Assembly: GCF_024733555.1 (NCBI RefSeq)
Contig: NZ_JANIOF010000001.1
Span: 248,001 to 312,000 of the forward strand
From: Paenibacillus sp. SC116
Lineage (GTDB): Bacteria > Bacillota > Bacilli > Paenibacillales > Paenibacillaceae
Direction: 5' to 3'
DNA length: 64,000 nucleotides
Below are positions 19,705 through 29,300 of this stretch, one piece after another; positions within the stretch are counted from its first letter, which is position 1, and the number at the start of each line of letters is the position of its first letter. A program made the translations under genes and the position numbers. The notes under the pieces were generated by a model, which saw nothing but the letters and a program-made list of their open reading frames with translations, had not been told where the DNA came from and made no database searches.

Positions 19705-20619
19705 TTGAAAAAAGTAACGATTAAAGACATCGCGAAGGAAGCAAATGTATCTACAGCAACCGTTAGCTACATATTGAATAACGTCCCAAAGCAGACGATC
19801 ACAGACGAAACACGATGTCGCGTGCTGGCAGCAGTAGAGCGCTTGAACTATGTGCCCAATCTCGCGGCTCGATCCCTTGTTAAGCGCAAGACGGGGCTAA
19901 TCGGTATTTTGATTAATCGTGCTGCCAATGAACCGTGGTGGAGACAGCTTCGTTACGCTGACATGGTCAATCGATTGGAGCAGCTGTTGACCGAGCGAGG
20001 TTATCATGTCGTGCTATCTAGTATAGATGCTGAGAAGCCCAAAGTAGGGATTATTGCGGAGCGCAAGCTGGATGGTGTGTTCTTATTTGATGTAAAAGAG
20101 GAACATTTTTATTCCATTTCACATCATTTTCCTGCTGGTGTACCTTTGGTCGTTATTGATAGCTTGGTAGAGGATACGTTGTTCTATAAAGTCATCCATG
20201 ACTATGAGTTCGTGCTGCAAAGTGCACAAGCATGGAATGCAGATCATGATTGCTATTACGTCATAGAACCTTATTACAATGAGCCTTATGTGCAAGCCAT
20301 CAAAGACACGATTGGTGTTGAGGAGAGACAGTTGTATGTGATGGAGGATGAGGCACAGTTAGCTGAGTTTATAAACAGTCAGCCAGCAGGGAGCAAAGGC
20401 ATTATATTTAATGAATTTATAGGAGCGCTTGCTGCCAAATATACTGATTCGTCTCATTTGACGATTATTTGCACAATGGGCTGCTCAGAGATTGTTCCTG
20501 CACCAGCCAAGCGTGTGTCTGCTGTAGAAAATAAGTCACAAATTAGCTTTGACCTGATGATGCAGCTCCTGAAGCAGGATGCTGCGCTTCCCAATGATAA
20601 ATATATAAAAGTGAAATAA
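19705..20619 (+). CDS. LacI-family transcriptional repressor
   Basis: 304 residues from a TTG start with GAGAAGG about 7 bases upstream. The N-terminal helix-turn-helix is canonical (VTIKDIAKEANVSTATVSYILN, then a hinge helix around NLAARSLVKRKTG). The effector domain is shorter and more diverged than the usual 270 residues, so the ligand cannot be guessed. It probably represses itself and the MFS gene 78 bases downstream, since identical operators precede both. An inducer that is exported by the pump would complete the circuit (inference). Confidence 0.92.
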   Translation: MKKVTIKDIAKEANVSTATVSYILNNVPKQTITDETRCRVLAAVERLNYVPNLAARSLVKRKTGLIGILINRAANEPWWRQLRYADMVNRLEQLLTERGYHVVLSSIDAEKPKVGIIAERKLDGVFLFDVKEEHFYSISHHFPAGVPLVVIDSLVEDTLFYKVIHDYEFVLQSAQAWNADHDCYYVIEPYYNEPYVQAIKDTIGVEERQLYVMEDEAQLAEFINSQPAGSKGIIFNEFIGALAAKYTDSSHLTIICTMGCSEIVPAPAKRVSAVENKSQISFDLMMQLLKQDAALPNDKYIKVK

Positions 20620-20662
20620 GGATGAAGGTAAAAGCAGAGTCACATCTGTTTTTTATTTCGAA

Positions 20663-20678
20663 ACTTAAACGTTTAAGT
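20663..20678. promoter_or_regulatory. Palindromic operator 2 (LacI-type) before the MFS gene
   Basis: ACTTAAACGTTTAAGT, a 16-bp perfect palindrome identical to the core of operator 1, ends 19 bases before the chosen start of the transporter gene. Confidence 0.85.
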
Positions 20679-20697
20679 GTTATGTAAGGGAGACTTG

Positions 20698-21951
20698 ATG
20701 ATGGAATTAGCAAGAGAAGAAGGAGGTATTCGTCAGGCGAATACCTCGTTATGGCGCAATCGCACATTTATCGGATTGTTTGCTAGTTATGCGGTTTCTT
20801 TATTTGGAAATATGTTTCACAATATTGCATTAAACTTATGGGTGCTACAGACGACAGGCAGTGCGAAGCAGATGTCTGTCATTGTCATTTCGCATTTAAT
20901 CGTGGGCGTATTATTCGGCTCCTTCGCGGGAACTTTTGCGGATCGAATCGATCGTCGCGCACTCATGATGGTCTCTAATCTATGCCGTTTAGTGCTTGTA
21001 TTAGGGATTGCTTTTGTCATGACACAGCCAGAAGTACCGTTCTACGTACTTGTCATACTGACCACTTTAGTAGCGTTTGCTGGTGTGTTCCATGGTCCAG
21101 CGTTTCATTCGTCGCTTGCAGATATTGTTGACAAGGAACAGATTCCACAGGCAATAGGGATCATTAATATTGCGGATAACATTATTCGAGTATCTGGCTT
21201 TGCTCTTGGCGGAATGGCTGTTGCCCTCTTCGGTGGTGTTGTCGCGATATTGATTGATGCAGGTGCATTTCTCGTATCTACGCTATGTTTGTTGGCTGCA
21301 GGTCAGTTCCCTCGTAAAATGGAGCGCAGTGAAGGGCAGAAGTCCAGCTTTATTGAAGATTTCCGTGAAGGATTCAAGGTTGTCTGGCACAATCCTTATG
21401 CCAAAGCAGGTATTATTCTCATGCCTGTGTTGTCTTGCAGTTTCATGTCGTCATTCATGATTATCCAAGTTATGGCCGTGCAGGTATGGCATGCGGATGG
21501 ATTTGTATTTGGACTTATCGAAGCCTCTATTCCTTTGGGCTATTTAATAGGTTCCATCGGTATTATGTCGTTTAGTGAACGGCTTGGTCGTAGAGGGTAT
21601 TGGGTAATTGCAGGAGCAGTCGGGATGGGGCCGATCTTCTACTTGATTGCGCAAGTTGATTCAGCAGCGGCCGCGCTTCCCTTAATTTTAATAATTGGAT
21701 GTTTGTTTGCTTTTAGTACGCTTATTATCAATATTATGCTGCGGGTTGAGATCGATACAGCGGTGCAAGGGCGTGTTTTCGGTATTCTTGGCTCGATCAT
21801 TGGTGTAACGCCACCAGTGGGGATCGCAATATGTTCGGCGATTTCGGACAGTTACGGTCCAGTGACAGCGCTTACGGTTAGTGCGATTGCAACGCTGGTT
21901 GTGAGTGTAATGGTAGTGGCATGGATTAAGCCGATACGAGATTATCGTTAG
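20698..21951 (+). CDS. MFS transporter, drug/macrolide-efflux type
   Basis: About 417 residues with twelve predicted helices. It starts with a short cytoplasmic tail then LFASYAVSLFGNMFHNIAL, and the loop after helix 2 carries GSFAGTFADRIDRRALM, the MFS signature of the DHA/Mef-like branch. The ATG is preceded by GGGAGA; a GTG at 20677 lies inside the operator and is unlikely to be used. Likely function is proton-driven export of a small toxic compound from the cell. It forms a two-gene unit with the LacI regulator, whose operator lies just upstream. Confidence 0.88.
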   Translation: MMELAREEGGIRQANTSLWRNRTFIGLFASYAVSLFGNMFHNIALNLWVLQTTGSAKQMSVIVISHLIVGVLFGSFAGTFADRIDRRALMMVSNLCRLVLVLGIAFVMTQPEVPFYVLVILTTLVAFAGVFHGPAFHSSLADIVDKEQIPQAIGIINIADNIIRVSGFALGGMAVALFGGVVAILIDAGAFLVSTLCLLAAGQFPRKMERSEGQKSSFIEDFREGFKVVWHNPYAKAGIILMPVLSCSFMSSFMIIQVMAVQVWHADGFVFGLIEASIPLGYLIGSIGIMSFSERLGRRGYWVIAGAVGMGPIFYLIAQVDSAAAALPLILIIGCLFAFSTLIINIMLRVEIDTAVQGRVFGILGSIIGVTPPVGIAICSAISDSYGPVTALTVSAIATLVVSVMVVAWIKPIRDYR

Positions 21952-21997
21952 TAGAGATATAGAGTTTGATGATTCAGGTGAATAAGAAGTACATTTG

Positions 21998-22029
21998 AGG
22001 GCGAACGCATTAATGCTTCGTCCTTTTAA
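21998..22029 (+). terminator. Intrinsic terminator after the MFS gene
   Basis: 8-bp stem with one G-U pair (AGGGCGAA at 21998-22005, TTCGTCCT at 22017-22024), itself palindromic loop, then TTTT. Confidence 0.75.
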
Positions 22030-22109
22030 TATGTTCGGCACATTTTAGAAAATAAAGGTATACTAAAACAGCAACATGAGATCGATAACATATTCAACAG
22101 GGGTGTGCA

Positions 22110-23165
22110 ATGAAGAACAAGTGTAAAGGGAAAATCGCAGTATTAGTAATTGCTATGATGTTATTTACCTCTATAAGTCAGACTGGGGTGATAGAGGCGA
22201 AGCCAACGACTGCAAGTAAACAGCAAGAAGTAAAGAAGATAGAGAAACAGAAACAGAAGCAGAAGCAGAAGCAGTCGACCCCAATGGAGGTTGATAATAA
22301 GACACTTGAGGCGGCTAAGAAAATGATGTTAGCTTTGGCTGGGTCAGATGTCGCGTGGGGAAAGGAAATAGATGGTGGAAGTGAATGGATTTTCAGTACT
22401 GAAGATGAGAGATACGATGGTAAGATTAGGATAGATAAAAAAGCAAAAGTAGTAATAGCTGCCTCGATTAGCTTTTCGTATGATGAACTTGATGAGGACA
22501 TTCGGAAAAATGTATTACATGCTCTACAAAAAGTCGATTCAGAGCGTGTAATTTCTTCAGGAACCGTATCGCGATATTATTTTAATTTCAGTAAACGACC
22601 AGTTGAGAACATCGAAATAAGCACGCGCGTTCAAAACAGTCAAATGTTAATCATGCTAGATAACTATCACGTCGAAAGGCTTTTACTTGTTTATACGAAT
22701 AGCGAGGTAGATGAACAATTGCACGAGACTGCACAAAAAGCGGTAGAAAAAATAACGAAACGCCCGATTAGCTTTACTGGTGCGATTCGTACAGTAGATG
22801 ACAAAGCAGACTTTTGGCATTTTACGACAGGGAGAGAGGAAAAAGGATGGATTACTGTAAATATAGATACTGCATCAAGGGAAGTAACAGAAATCGAAAA
22901 TTTGTTTGAATACTATGCTGATAAACCCCAAACTCCACAGACCGATAAAGTATTTAAGAAAAAGGTGACAGAGCAAGATGCGCGTCGTGTTGCAAGCCCG
23001 ATTACAAAAGATTTATTTCAAATTGATTTGAAGACATATAAGGTTAAGCGCAGCCCTAATAATGCTAGATTGTTCGTTTTTAGCAAAGAACAAGAGGCTA
23101 CCGTGTCAGTTCAATTGAATGAGAAGAAACAAGTTGTACATATATCTAAAGATACTTCTGATTGA
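22110..23165 (+). CDS. Secreted protein of unknown function with a Lys-Gln repeat
   Basis: 351 residues. The N-terminus has a basic stretch, a hydrophobic core (AVLVIAMMLFTSI) and a likely signal peptidase site before residue 31. It is followed by a Lys-Gln repeat (residues about 45-56) encoded by a CAGAAG-type repeat at 22244-22275. The rest looks like two or three PepSY-like alpha/beta units, with WIFSTEDERYDGKIRID, WHFTTGREEKGWITVNID and a third weaker copy near ARLFVFSKEQEATVSVQLNE. PepSY-type units are known as protease inhibitors or sensors; here that is only a fold impression. A single gene after a terminator. Confidence 0.8.
   Translation: MKNKCKGKIAVLVIAMMLFTSISQTGVIEAKPTTASKQQEVKKIEKQKQKQKQKQSTPMEVDNKTLEAAKKMMLALAGSDVAWGKEIDGGSEWIFSTEDERYDGKIRIDKKAKVVIAASISFSYDELDEDIRKNVLHALQKVDSERVISSGTVSRYYFNFSKRPVENIEISTRVQNSQMLIMLDNYHVERLLLVYTNSEVDEQLHETAQKAVEKITKRPISFTGAIRTVDDKADFWHFTTGREEKGWITVNIDTASREVTEIENLFEYYADKPQTPQTDKVFKKKVTEQDARRVASPITKDLFQIDLKTYKVKRSPNNARLFVFSKEQEATVSVQLNEKKQVVHISKDTSD
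22244..22275 (+). repeat. Short in-frame CAGAAG-type repeat (Lys-Gln tract)
   Basis: Five to six tandem 6-base units (CAGAAA/CAGAAG) within the secreted protein gene. Such tracts can change length by slippage in steps of two residues without a frameshift. Confidence 0.8.
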
Positions 23166-23239
23166 TTTGCCATTGTATAGGGAGCGGTTTTAGCCTATAA
23201 AAGGCTGTATAGATTCGTTTATACTACTCTATTTTTTTC

Positions 23240-23422
23240 TAACGGTCGCCATTGACGCTATTTTTACGAAATATGCCATAGTAGAATTTTAACGGTCAGG
23301 AAAGAGCTTATTTTAGCAATAATGGTGAATTACATCCCTTTATCAGGCAAACAAGCTCTCTGGCAACCATTACATTTAAAAATAAGGGAATCTAAGCGAA
23401 ATAGCCTCTATGGCAACCGTTA
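23240..23422. repeat. Cluster of dispersed-type repeats in inverted pairs
   Basis: A consensus close to TAACGGTTGCCATAGAGGCT recurs: forward at 23240-23265 and 23290-23315, reverse at 23353-23372 and 23399-23422. Order is forward, forward, reverse, reverse, so the copies can pair. No ORF crosses them. Confidence 0.65.
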
Positions 23423-23470
23423 TATGCTAAGGATAGTCGGAATTAGGATGAGATAGAGCTGCGACATCCT

Positions 23471-23572
23471 TTTACAGACTATTTTTCACCCTTCGTGCTT
23501 GGTAATGTGCCGAGTAGCTGGGTCTGGGGCTTGCAACTTACTTCAGTAAGGGTGAGAAAATACGTTTGTAAA
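23471..23572 (+). ncRNA. Possible structured RNA or leader hairpin
   Basis: Two arm pairs nest: TTTACAGAC (23471-23479) with GTTTGTAAA (23564-23572), and ATTTTTCACCCTT (23481-23493) with AAGGGTGAGAAAAT (23548-23561). Smaller hairpins lie inside at 23498-23514 and 23537-23550. It sits about 170 bases before the zinc-ribbon gene. No known riboswitch class was recognised. Confidence 0.35.
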
Positions 23573-23742
23573 TGAATTCGGTACATCCTGGTATTCTGCA
23601 CAAATATAAATATGACAAAAGAACAGGTCATAATACGAGAGTAATCCTACGTAAGTATTGCCTATTGTCGAAATATAGGTGATAATGAAAAATGTTAAAA
23701 AGGGTTTAACTGGAAATCAATCATGTGGAAGGGGAAAGATCA

Positions 23743-24549
23743 ATGAGTGTTACTTGTTCGAATTGTCAACATACGACGGATGAAGGCGTGTTCTGCATCC
23801 ATTGCGGTGCCAAATTGCCTGAAAAGATACAAGGAGAAATAGGTTCGTCTCAACCATTATCGTCATCTCAGGGAGTTCCTTATGGTCAAGCGCAGTTCAA
23901 CCAAGGGACAGAACCAACCTCTAATTCCATGCTGACGAAAGAGCGTATGCAGAAGGCCAGCGAATCCTCAAAAATGTATGTTAGTTACGTTATGGATAAC
24001 ATCCGTTCACCTTATCAACGATTGCAAACGATATCCCAATCACATCTCATTCAAGCACTTGTTACCATGGGCATCTATGCTTTACTTATTCCGTTAATCT
24101 TGTATATTCAACTCCAGTCCAGCATCGGTTTGTTTGGTGATGTACCGTTTTTTGAAACGGTAGTGAAGCCGTTTCTTGGTTATGTCGTATTTTTGCTTTT
24201 GATTGGAACGATTACGTTTGGTGTAATTGTGCTGAATCGTTATCAAGCTAGTTTTTCAGAGGTTATTGCGCGCTTTGGTACGATACTGCTGCCGTTTGTG
24301 GGGTTGCTTATTCTTGCAATATTGATGTCACTTTTAAATATTGGTATGTTCATGCTTCTTCTCTTAATCGCTTTTACAGGGGCAATTTTTGTAGCGCCGT
24401 TACTTGTATTGCTAAGTTACCATGAGCCCGGTCGTGAGCGAATTGACTTGATGTATAGCATTTTACTTATTATTGTCGGCGCTTATGTGACAATTCGTAT
24501 CATGTCAGGAGTTCTGCTGCCATTTGTTGGTCAACTATTTAGATTTTAA
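23743..24549 (+). CDS. Zinc-ribbon multi-pass membrane protein of unknown function
   Basis: 268 residues from the ATG at 23743, which has GGAAGGGG 6-8 bases upstream. The N-terminus is a short zinc ribbon with CSNC at residues 5-8 and CIHC at 19-22. A polar Ser/Gln-rich linker of about 60 residues follows, then a short amphipathic stretch and about five hydrophobic helices from residue 100 to the end. Such zinc-ribbon membrane proteins are common in Bacillales but have no defined role. It is a single gene ending in a strong terminator. Confidence 0.85.
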   Translation: MSVTCSNCQHTTDEGVFCIHCGAKLPEKIQGEIGSSQPLSSSQGVPYGQAQFNQGTEPTSNSMLTKERMQKASESSKMYVSYVMDNIRSPYQRLQTISQSHLIQALVTMGIYALLIPLILYIQLQSSIGLFGDVPFFETVVKPFLGYVVFLLLIGTITFGVIVLNRYQASFSEVIARFGTILLPFVGLLILAILMSLLNIGMFMLLLLIAFTGAIFVAPLLVLLSYHEPGRERIDLMYSILLIIVGAYVTIRIMSGVLLPFVGQLFRF

Positions 24550-24615
24550 TTAGAGGTTGCACTATAGAAAGTGATTTATTATCACTATAGTAAAATGATT
24601 TTTTCATAACCCAAC

Positions 24616-24670
24616 AAAAAACGAAGCTGGAGACGGGATGCATGCATCCAAGTGCCAACTTCGTTTTTCG
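24616..24670. terminator. Bidirectional intrinsic terminator
   Basis: A 14-bp stem with one mismatch (24617-24630 with 24655-24668), A-run on the left, T-run on the right and a self-complementary GATGCATGCATC loop. It can stop the zinc-ribbon gene on the plus strand and the small ORF on the minus strand. Confidence 0.85.
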
Positions 24671-24680
24671 TTTGTATTAT

Positions 24681-24896
24681 TCAGAACCAGGTTAAACTAC
24701 GAACTGAATGGTCTTCCAGCATGCGGTTAACGATCCAAATGGCTGATAAGGGAGAAGTCCCGTGGACAATTTCCTTATCTCCATAAGTGGCTACTTGGAC
24801 TTTAGCAGGAGCATTTCCTCCAATGGAACCAATCATTACGATCACTACGACTAGCAGTAAGGATACCTTTTTTAAGATAAAGAGTCTCCTTTCCAT
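24681..24896 (-). CDS. Small secreted or membrane-anchored protein, doubtful start
   Basis: 71 codons. The N-terminal third is a basic-hydrophobic signal-like segment (LKKVSLLLVVVIVMIGSIG) and the rest is a polar tail. The ATG at 24896 has no ribosome binding site, while a perfect AAAGGAG lies inside the ORF just after it, followed by TTT, ATC and TTA codons but no usual start. The reading frame ends next to a terminator that fits its direction. Either it uses an unusual start or it is a decayed gene. Confidence 0.4.
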   Translation of the reverse strand: MERRLFILKKVSLLLVVVIVMIGSIGGNAPAKVQVATYGDKEIVHGTSPLSAIWIVNRMLEDHSVRSLTWF

Positions 24897-25067
24897 TCCA
24901 GTGTTTGCAGCCTATTTTACATAACAAATGGTTTTAGCAACAACTTTTTAAAAGAAAGTTGACATATAGGGTGAAATAAGGGGAGCGTATCAAGAATGAC
25001 TTTTTATATAGTAAAAGAGCACACAATGATATAAACATGAAATAACATTGTCTACTCTTTATACTTT

Positions 25068-26114
25068 TTAATCCCACATAGGTTGGAATTCGGTTTCCTT
25101 GATAATTTTCCCTTTTTTATTAATGAGATAGTATTTATTGTTTAAAATGACCGTAGCCTGATTGTTTTGGTCGAATAAATTTGCGTTTTGGAATTTATAT
25201 TGGATCACAAGCTTACCCTTTTTATCAATAAAGCCCCATTTATTATTTTTCATTACGGGTGCTAAGCCTTGAGCGAAGAATTTGACTTGGTCGTATTGTA
25301 GCTTAATGGCTACTTTCCCTTGTGCATTGATAAATCCATGCTTTTTATTATTAACAACTTGATAATAACCTTCGCTGGGAAATCCAATTACATCATAGGT
25401 AGGTTTTAATACATACTTGCCTGCTTTATTAATAAGACCATACTTGTATCCATGTTCTCCTTTACTATTTTTCATGCCAACAACTGCAATACCATTTTTA
25501 TCGAAATGACCATAATTATCATAAACTGCCGGAATTACAATTTTACGATTTTTGTTAACATATCCATATTTGTTTTTAGAGTTTTTATAAGCGTATAGCC
25601 CCTGATTATTGGAATCGCTGTATTGATCAATATAGACAATATCTTGTTTTTTGGTATCTCCTTCAATGATTACATCGTATTTATATGTTTCTATTATCCA
25701 ATCTGAGTTCAATATACCGTCTTTACCGTTTGAACCAATGACTTCAATATTTAATCGATATTTTCCTGGTTTAACTCGTGGTCCGAATTTAATTTGCAAA
25801 TCAAATTTTCCTGTTTCACCAGGAAATAGAACCAGTATATCAGGATTTGGTTTGATTGCTAGCATATCGGAGCTAAAATAACCCCAATCAGGCAAATATC
25901 CAGCTAATGTGAGTGTCAGAGTATCCGGTCTATCATTAGTAAACTGCGTGTACAAATTTATCGATTTCCATTCCCCAGCTTTCATGGTAATCGTAGTACC
26001 TGATGCTGCGTTGACTGTACGTGATTGCTCTACGGAAATGAGCCCCATTGCAGTTGTTATCAATAACACAGCCAACCACGTTTTTAAAGCCAATGAAAGT
26101 GAATTCCGCTTCAT
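25068..26114 (-). CDS. Secreted WG-repeat protein
   Basis: 348 residues from the ATG at 26114, with AAGGGG upstream; the longer frame to 26213 has no site. A signal peptide covers residues 1-37 (cleavage near VNA-AS). Residues 40-155 look like a beta-sandwich domain, and from about residue 170 onward come five or six WG-type repeats (for example KNKYGYVNKNRKIVIPAVYD and NNKWGFIDKKGKLVIQYKF). WG repeats form beta-propeller-like or solenoid binding surfaces. The protein is probably exported to the surface and binds a protein or glycan. It is divergent from the P450 gene. Confidence 0.85.
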   Translation of the reverse strand: MKRNSLSLALKTWLAVLLITTAMGLISVEQSRTVNAASGTTITMKAGEWKSINLYTQFTNDRPDTLTLTLAGYLPDWGYFSSDMLAIKPNPDILVLFPGETGKFDLQIKFGPRVKPGKYRLNIEVIGSNGKDGILNSDWIIETYKYDVIIEGDTKKQDIVYIDQYSDSNNQGLYAYKNSKNKYGYVNKNRKIVIPAVYDNYGHFDKNGIAVVGMKNSKGEHGYKYGLINKAGKYVLKPTYDVIGFPSEGYYQVVNNKKHGFINAQGKVAIKLQYDQVKFFAQGLAPVMKNNKWGFIDKKGKLVIQYKFQNANLFDQNNQATVILNNKYYLINKKGKIIKETEFQPMWD

Positions 26115-26303
26115 AATCGTAAACCCCTTTTTCTCTAGTATGAATTTCCTATATATGTATCGGAAGAATAAGACTTTTTTCTTAGGATTTTGCAAAATTA
26201 AATATCTGGACATAACAGAGTTCCTCCTCAGTAAAAGACGATACCAATGGATCTTTTATCATTTGTAATGTGATGTTACTCCTCAGTGGATAGATTAAGC
26301 TCG

Positions 26304-26378
26304 GTTCTCAAATAGTAACAATACTTGCGAGCGAAATTGCATCTTGAATGAGCAGATGAACAGGGAGGATTTGAGAAC
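26304..26378. promoter_or_regulatory. Inverted repeat spanning the leader of the P450 gene
   Basis: GTTCTCAAAT at 26304-26313 and its exact complement ATTTGAGAAC at 26369-26378. The right arm starts at the last base of the GGGAGGA ribosome binding site and ends 2 bases before the ATG. Confidence 0.6.
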
Positions 26379-26380
26379 GA

Positions 26381-29300
26381 ATGGAACAGCATATTCCACA
26401 GCCGAAGTCGTTTGGCCCATTAGGCAACTTGCCACAACTTGATTTGGAAGCTCCGGTGCAGTCTCTAATGCGATTAGCGGAGGAATTAGGTCCTATATTC
26501 CGCTTGGAATTGCCAGGGGGCAGAAAAGAATTATACATATCTGGACATGAGCTTGTTGAGGATGCTTGTGATGAGACGCGTTTTGATAAAAGAGTGTGGG
26601 CTCCGCTGCAAAAAGTAAGAGCGTTTACCGGCGATGGGTTGTTTACAAGTGCGACGACGGTACCGAACTGGCAAAGAGCTCATAACATTTTGCTGCCAAG
26701 CTTCAGTCAAATGGCGATGCGAGGCTATCATGAGATGATGGTGGACATTGCTGTACAGTTGATCCAAAAATGGCTGCGGCTTAATCCCGATGAGAGCGTA
26801 GAAGTTGCTGAAGATATGACTCGTCTAACGTTGGATACGATCGGGTTGTGCGGGTTTGACTATCGTTTCAATAGCTTCTACCGGGAACAGTCACATCCGT
26901 TTATTACAAGCATGACTCGCGCATTGGATGAAGCAATGGGTCAACTACAGCGACTTAACATCCAACAGAAGCTTATGGTCGTGACGAAGCGTCAATTTCA
27001 GCATGATATCCAAGCGATGTACGCGTTAGTGGACAAAATCATTGCTGAGCGCAAAGCACATGGAGAGGCAAGTGGAAATGACCTGCTTGCTCACATGTTA
27101 AATGGTCAAGATCCTGCTACGGGCGAGCGTTTGGATGATGAAAATATTCGGTTTCAAATTATTACGTTCCTTATTGCAGGGCATGAGACGACAAGTGGAT
27201 TATTATCGTTCGCGCTATATTATTTGCTTAAAAATCCAGATAAACTGCAAAAGGCATATGAAGAAGTTGATCGAGTTCTAGTAGATGCGGTACCTTCCTA
27301 TACCCAAGTGAGAGAGCTTGCTTACATACGCATGATTTTGAATGAATCCTTACGCCTATGGCCAACCGCTCCAGCATTTGCGCTGTATGCGAAAGAAGAT
27401 ACGATGTTGGCAGGGAAGTATCCTATGAAAAAAGGGGACAGTGTAAACGTATTAGTTCCAATTGTCCATCGTGATAAGGCTGTATGGGGAGAGGATGTCG
27501 AGGCATTTCGTCCAGAACGTTTCGAGGATATTAGCAAAGTACCGCATCATGCTTTTAAACCATTTGGAAATGGACAGCGTGCTTGTATTGGGCAGCAGTT
27601 TGCGATGCAAGAGGCCGTACTTGTGTTAGGCATGGTGCTGAAACATTTTGAGATTATTGACCATACCAATTATCAGTTGAAAGTGAAGGAATCGCTCACG
27701 CTGAAGCCAGACGGCTTTACGATGCGGGTTCTTCCACGCAGCGAGCAAGGGTTCACGATAGCAGCTGTCGATGAATCTGCTCAACAAAAGAAAACTGGAA
27801 CGTCAGTCGCAGCTAACAATCGAGTCGAGGGCCATAACACGCCATTGCTTGTCTTATTTGGTTCAAATCTTGGCACAGCGGAAGGAATTGCACGTGAATT
27901 AGCAGATATGGCGCGCAATCAAGGTTTCCGCACTGAAGTGGCACCTTTAAATACTTGGGCTGGCAAGCTGCCTAAGGAAGGAGCAGTCTTTATCGTGACA
28001 GCTTCGTATAATGGCAAGCCGCCGAGCAATGCGAGTGAGTTTGTAAAATGGATTCAGGAGGCTGACCGGTCTGAATGCGAAGGTGTTCGATATGCGGTAT
28101 TTGGCTGTGGCGATCATAACTGGGCGAGTACGTATCAAGAAGTACCGCGACTTATCGATGAACAACTAGCTGCAAGAGGGGCTGTGCGTCTTACTTCGCT
28201 TGGTGAAGGAGACGCAAGCGGTGACTTTGAAATTCAGGTTGAGACGTGGCGAGAGCAAATGTGGCAGGATGTGATGTCCGCTCTAGGATTACAGTTAAAT
28301 GAGGAGACAGCTAAGGAAACGAATAACCTTACCGTTCAATTTGTTAGCGGCATTGTAGGAACACCACTAGCGGAGTCATATGAAGCGTTCCATGCAAAGA
28401 TCGCTGATAATCGTGAGCTGCAAAGTCCAGATAGCGGCCGGAGTACTCGTCATATCGAAATCTCTCTCCCAGAAGGAGTTACTTATAGCGAGGGGGATCA
28501 TATTGGCGTACTGCCTATAAACCGCAAAGAATTAGTTATTCGGGTACTGCGCCGATTTAAGCTGGATGCCACGGATCATCTAATTCTAAGCGCAACAGGG
28601 CGCAGTGCTGCGCATTTGCCACTCGAGAGACCTGTAAGTGTGCTCGATTTGCTTAGTCACAGTGTTGAATTGCAGGAGGCTGCTACACGTGCGCAGCTGC
28701 GAGAACTTGCTTCTTCTACCGTTTGTCCACCACATCGTCGAGAGCTGGAAGCGCTATTGGAAGAAGAGGCGTATAAGACGCAAATTAAACAGAAGCGAGT
28801 AACGATGTTAGATCTACTCGAGCGTTATGAAGCTTGTGAAATGGCATTTGACCGATTTCTAGAGCTGCTGCCGCCTCTCAAGGCGAGATATTACTCGATA
28901 TCCAGCTCACCGCGAGTGCATGCTGATCAAGCGAGCATAACCGTTGGTGTTGTTCATGCTCCTGCATGGAGCGGTGATGGTGAGTATAGAGGAGTCGCAT
29001 CTAACTATTTGGCGGAGCGCCAGCCGGGCGATTCGATCGTTATTTTCGTGCGCACACCAGAAACTGAATTCCAACTGCCGAAGCGTACGGAAACACCGAT
29101 TATTATGGTTGGCCCAGGTACCGGTCTTGCTCCTTTCCGTGGGTTTCTACAAGCTCGAAATGTTCTTAAGGAAGAAGGATATCAGTTGGGGCCTGCTCAC
29201 TTGTATTTCGGCTGTCGTAGTGAATGCGACTTTATTTACCATGATGAACTGAAACAATATGAGGAAGACGGAATTGTTACTCTTCACACTGCGATGTCTC

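Noticed and set aside
20620-20662. Weak hairpin with T-run between the LacI and MFS genes
   Set aside because: The CAGA/TCTG stem is only 4-5 bp; not strong enough to call a terminator.
22178-22501. Antisense frame opposite the secreted Lys-Gln protein with a poly Cys-Phe tract
   Set aside because: The tract is the reverse reading of the CAGAAG repeat; there is no ribosome binding site.
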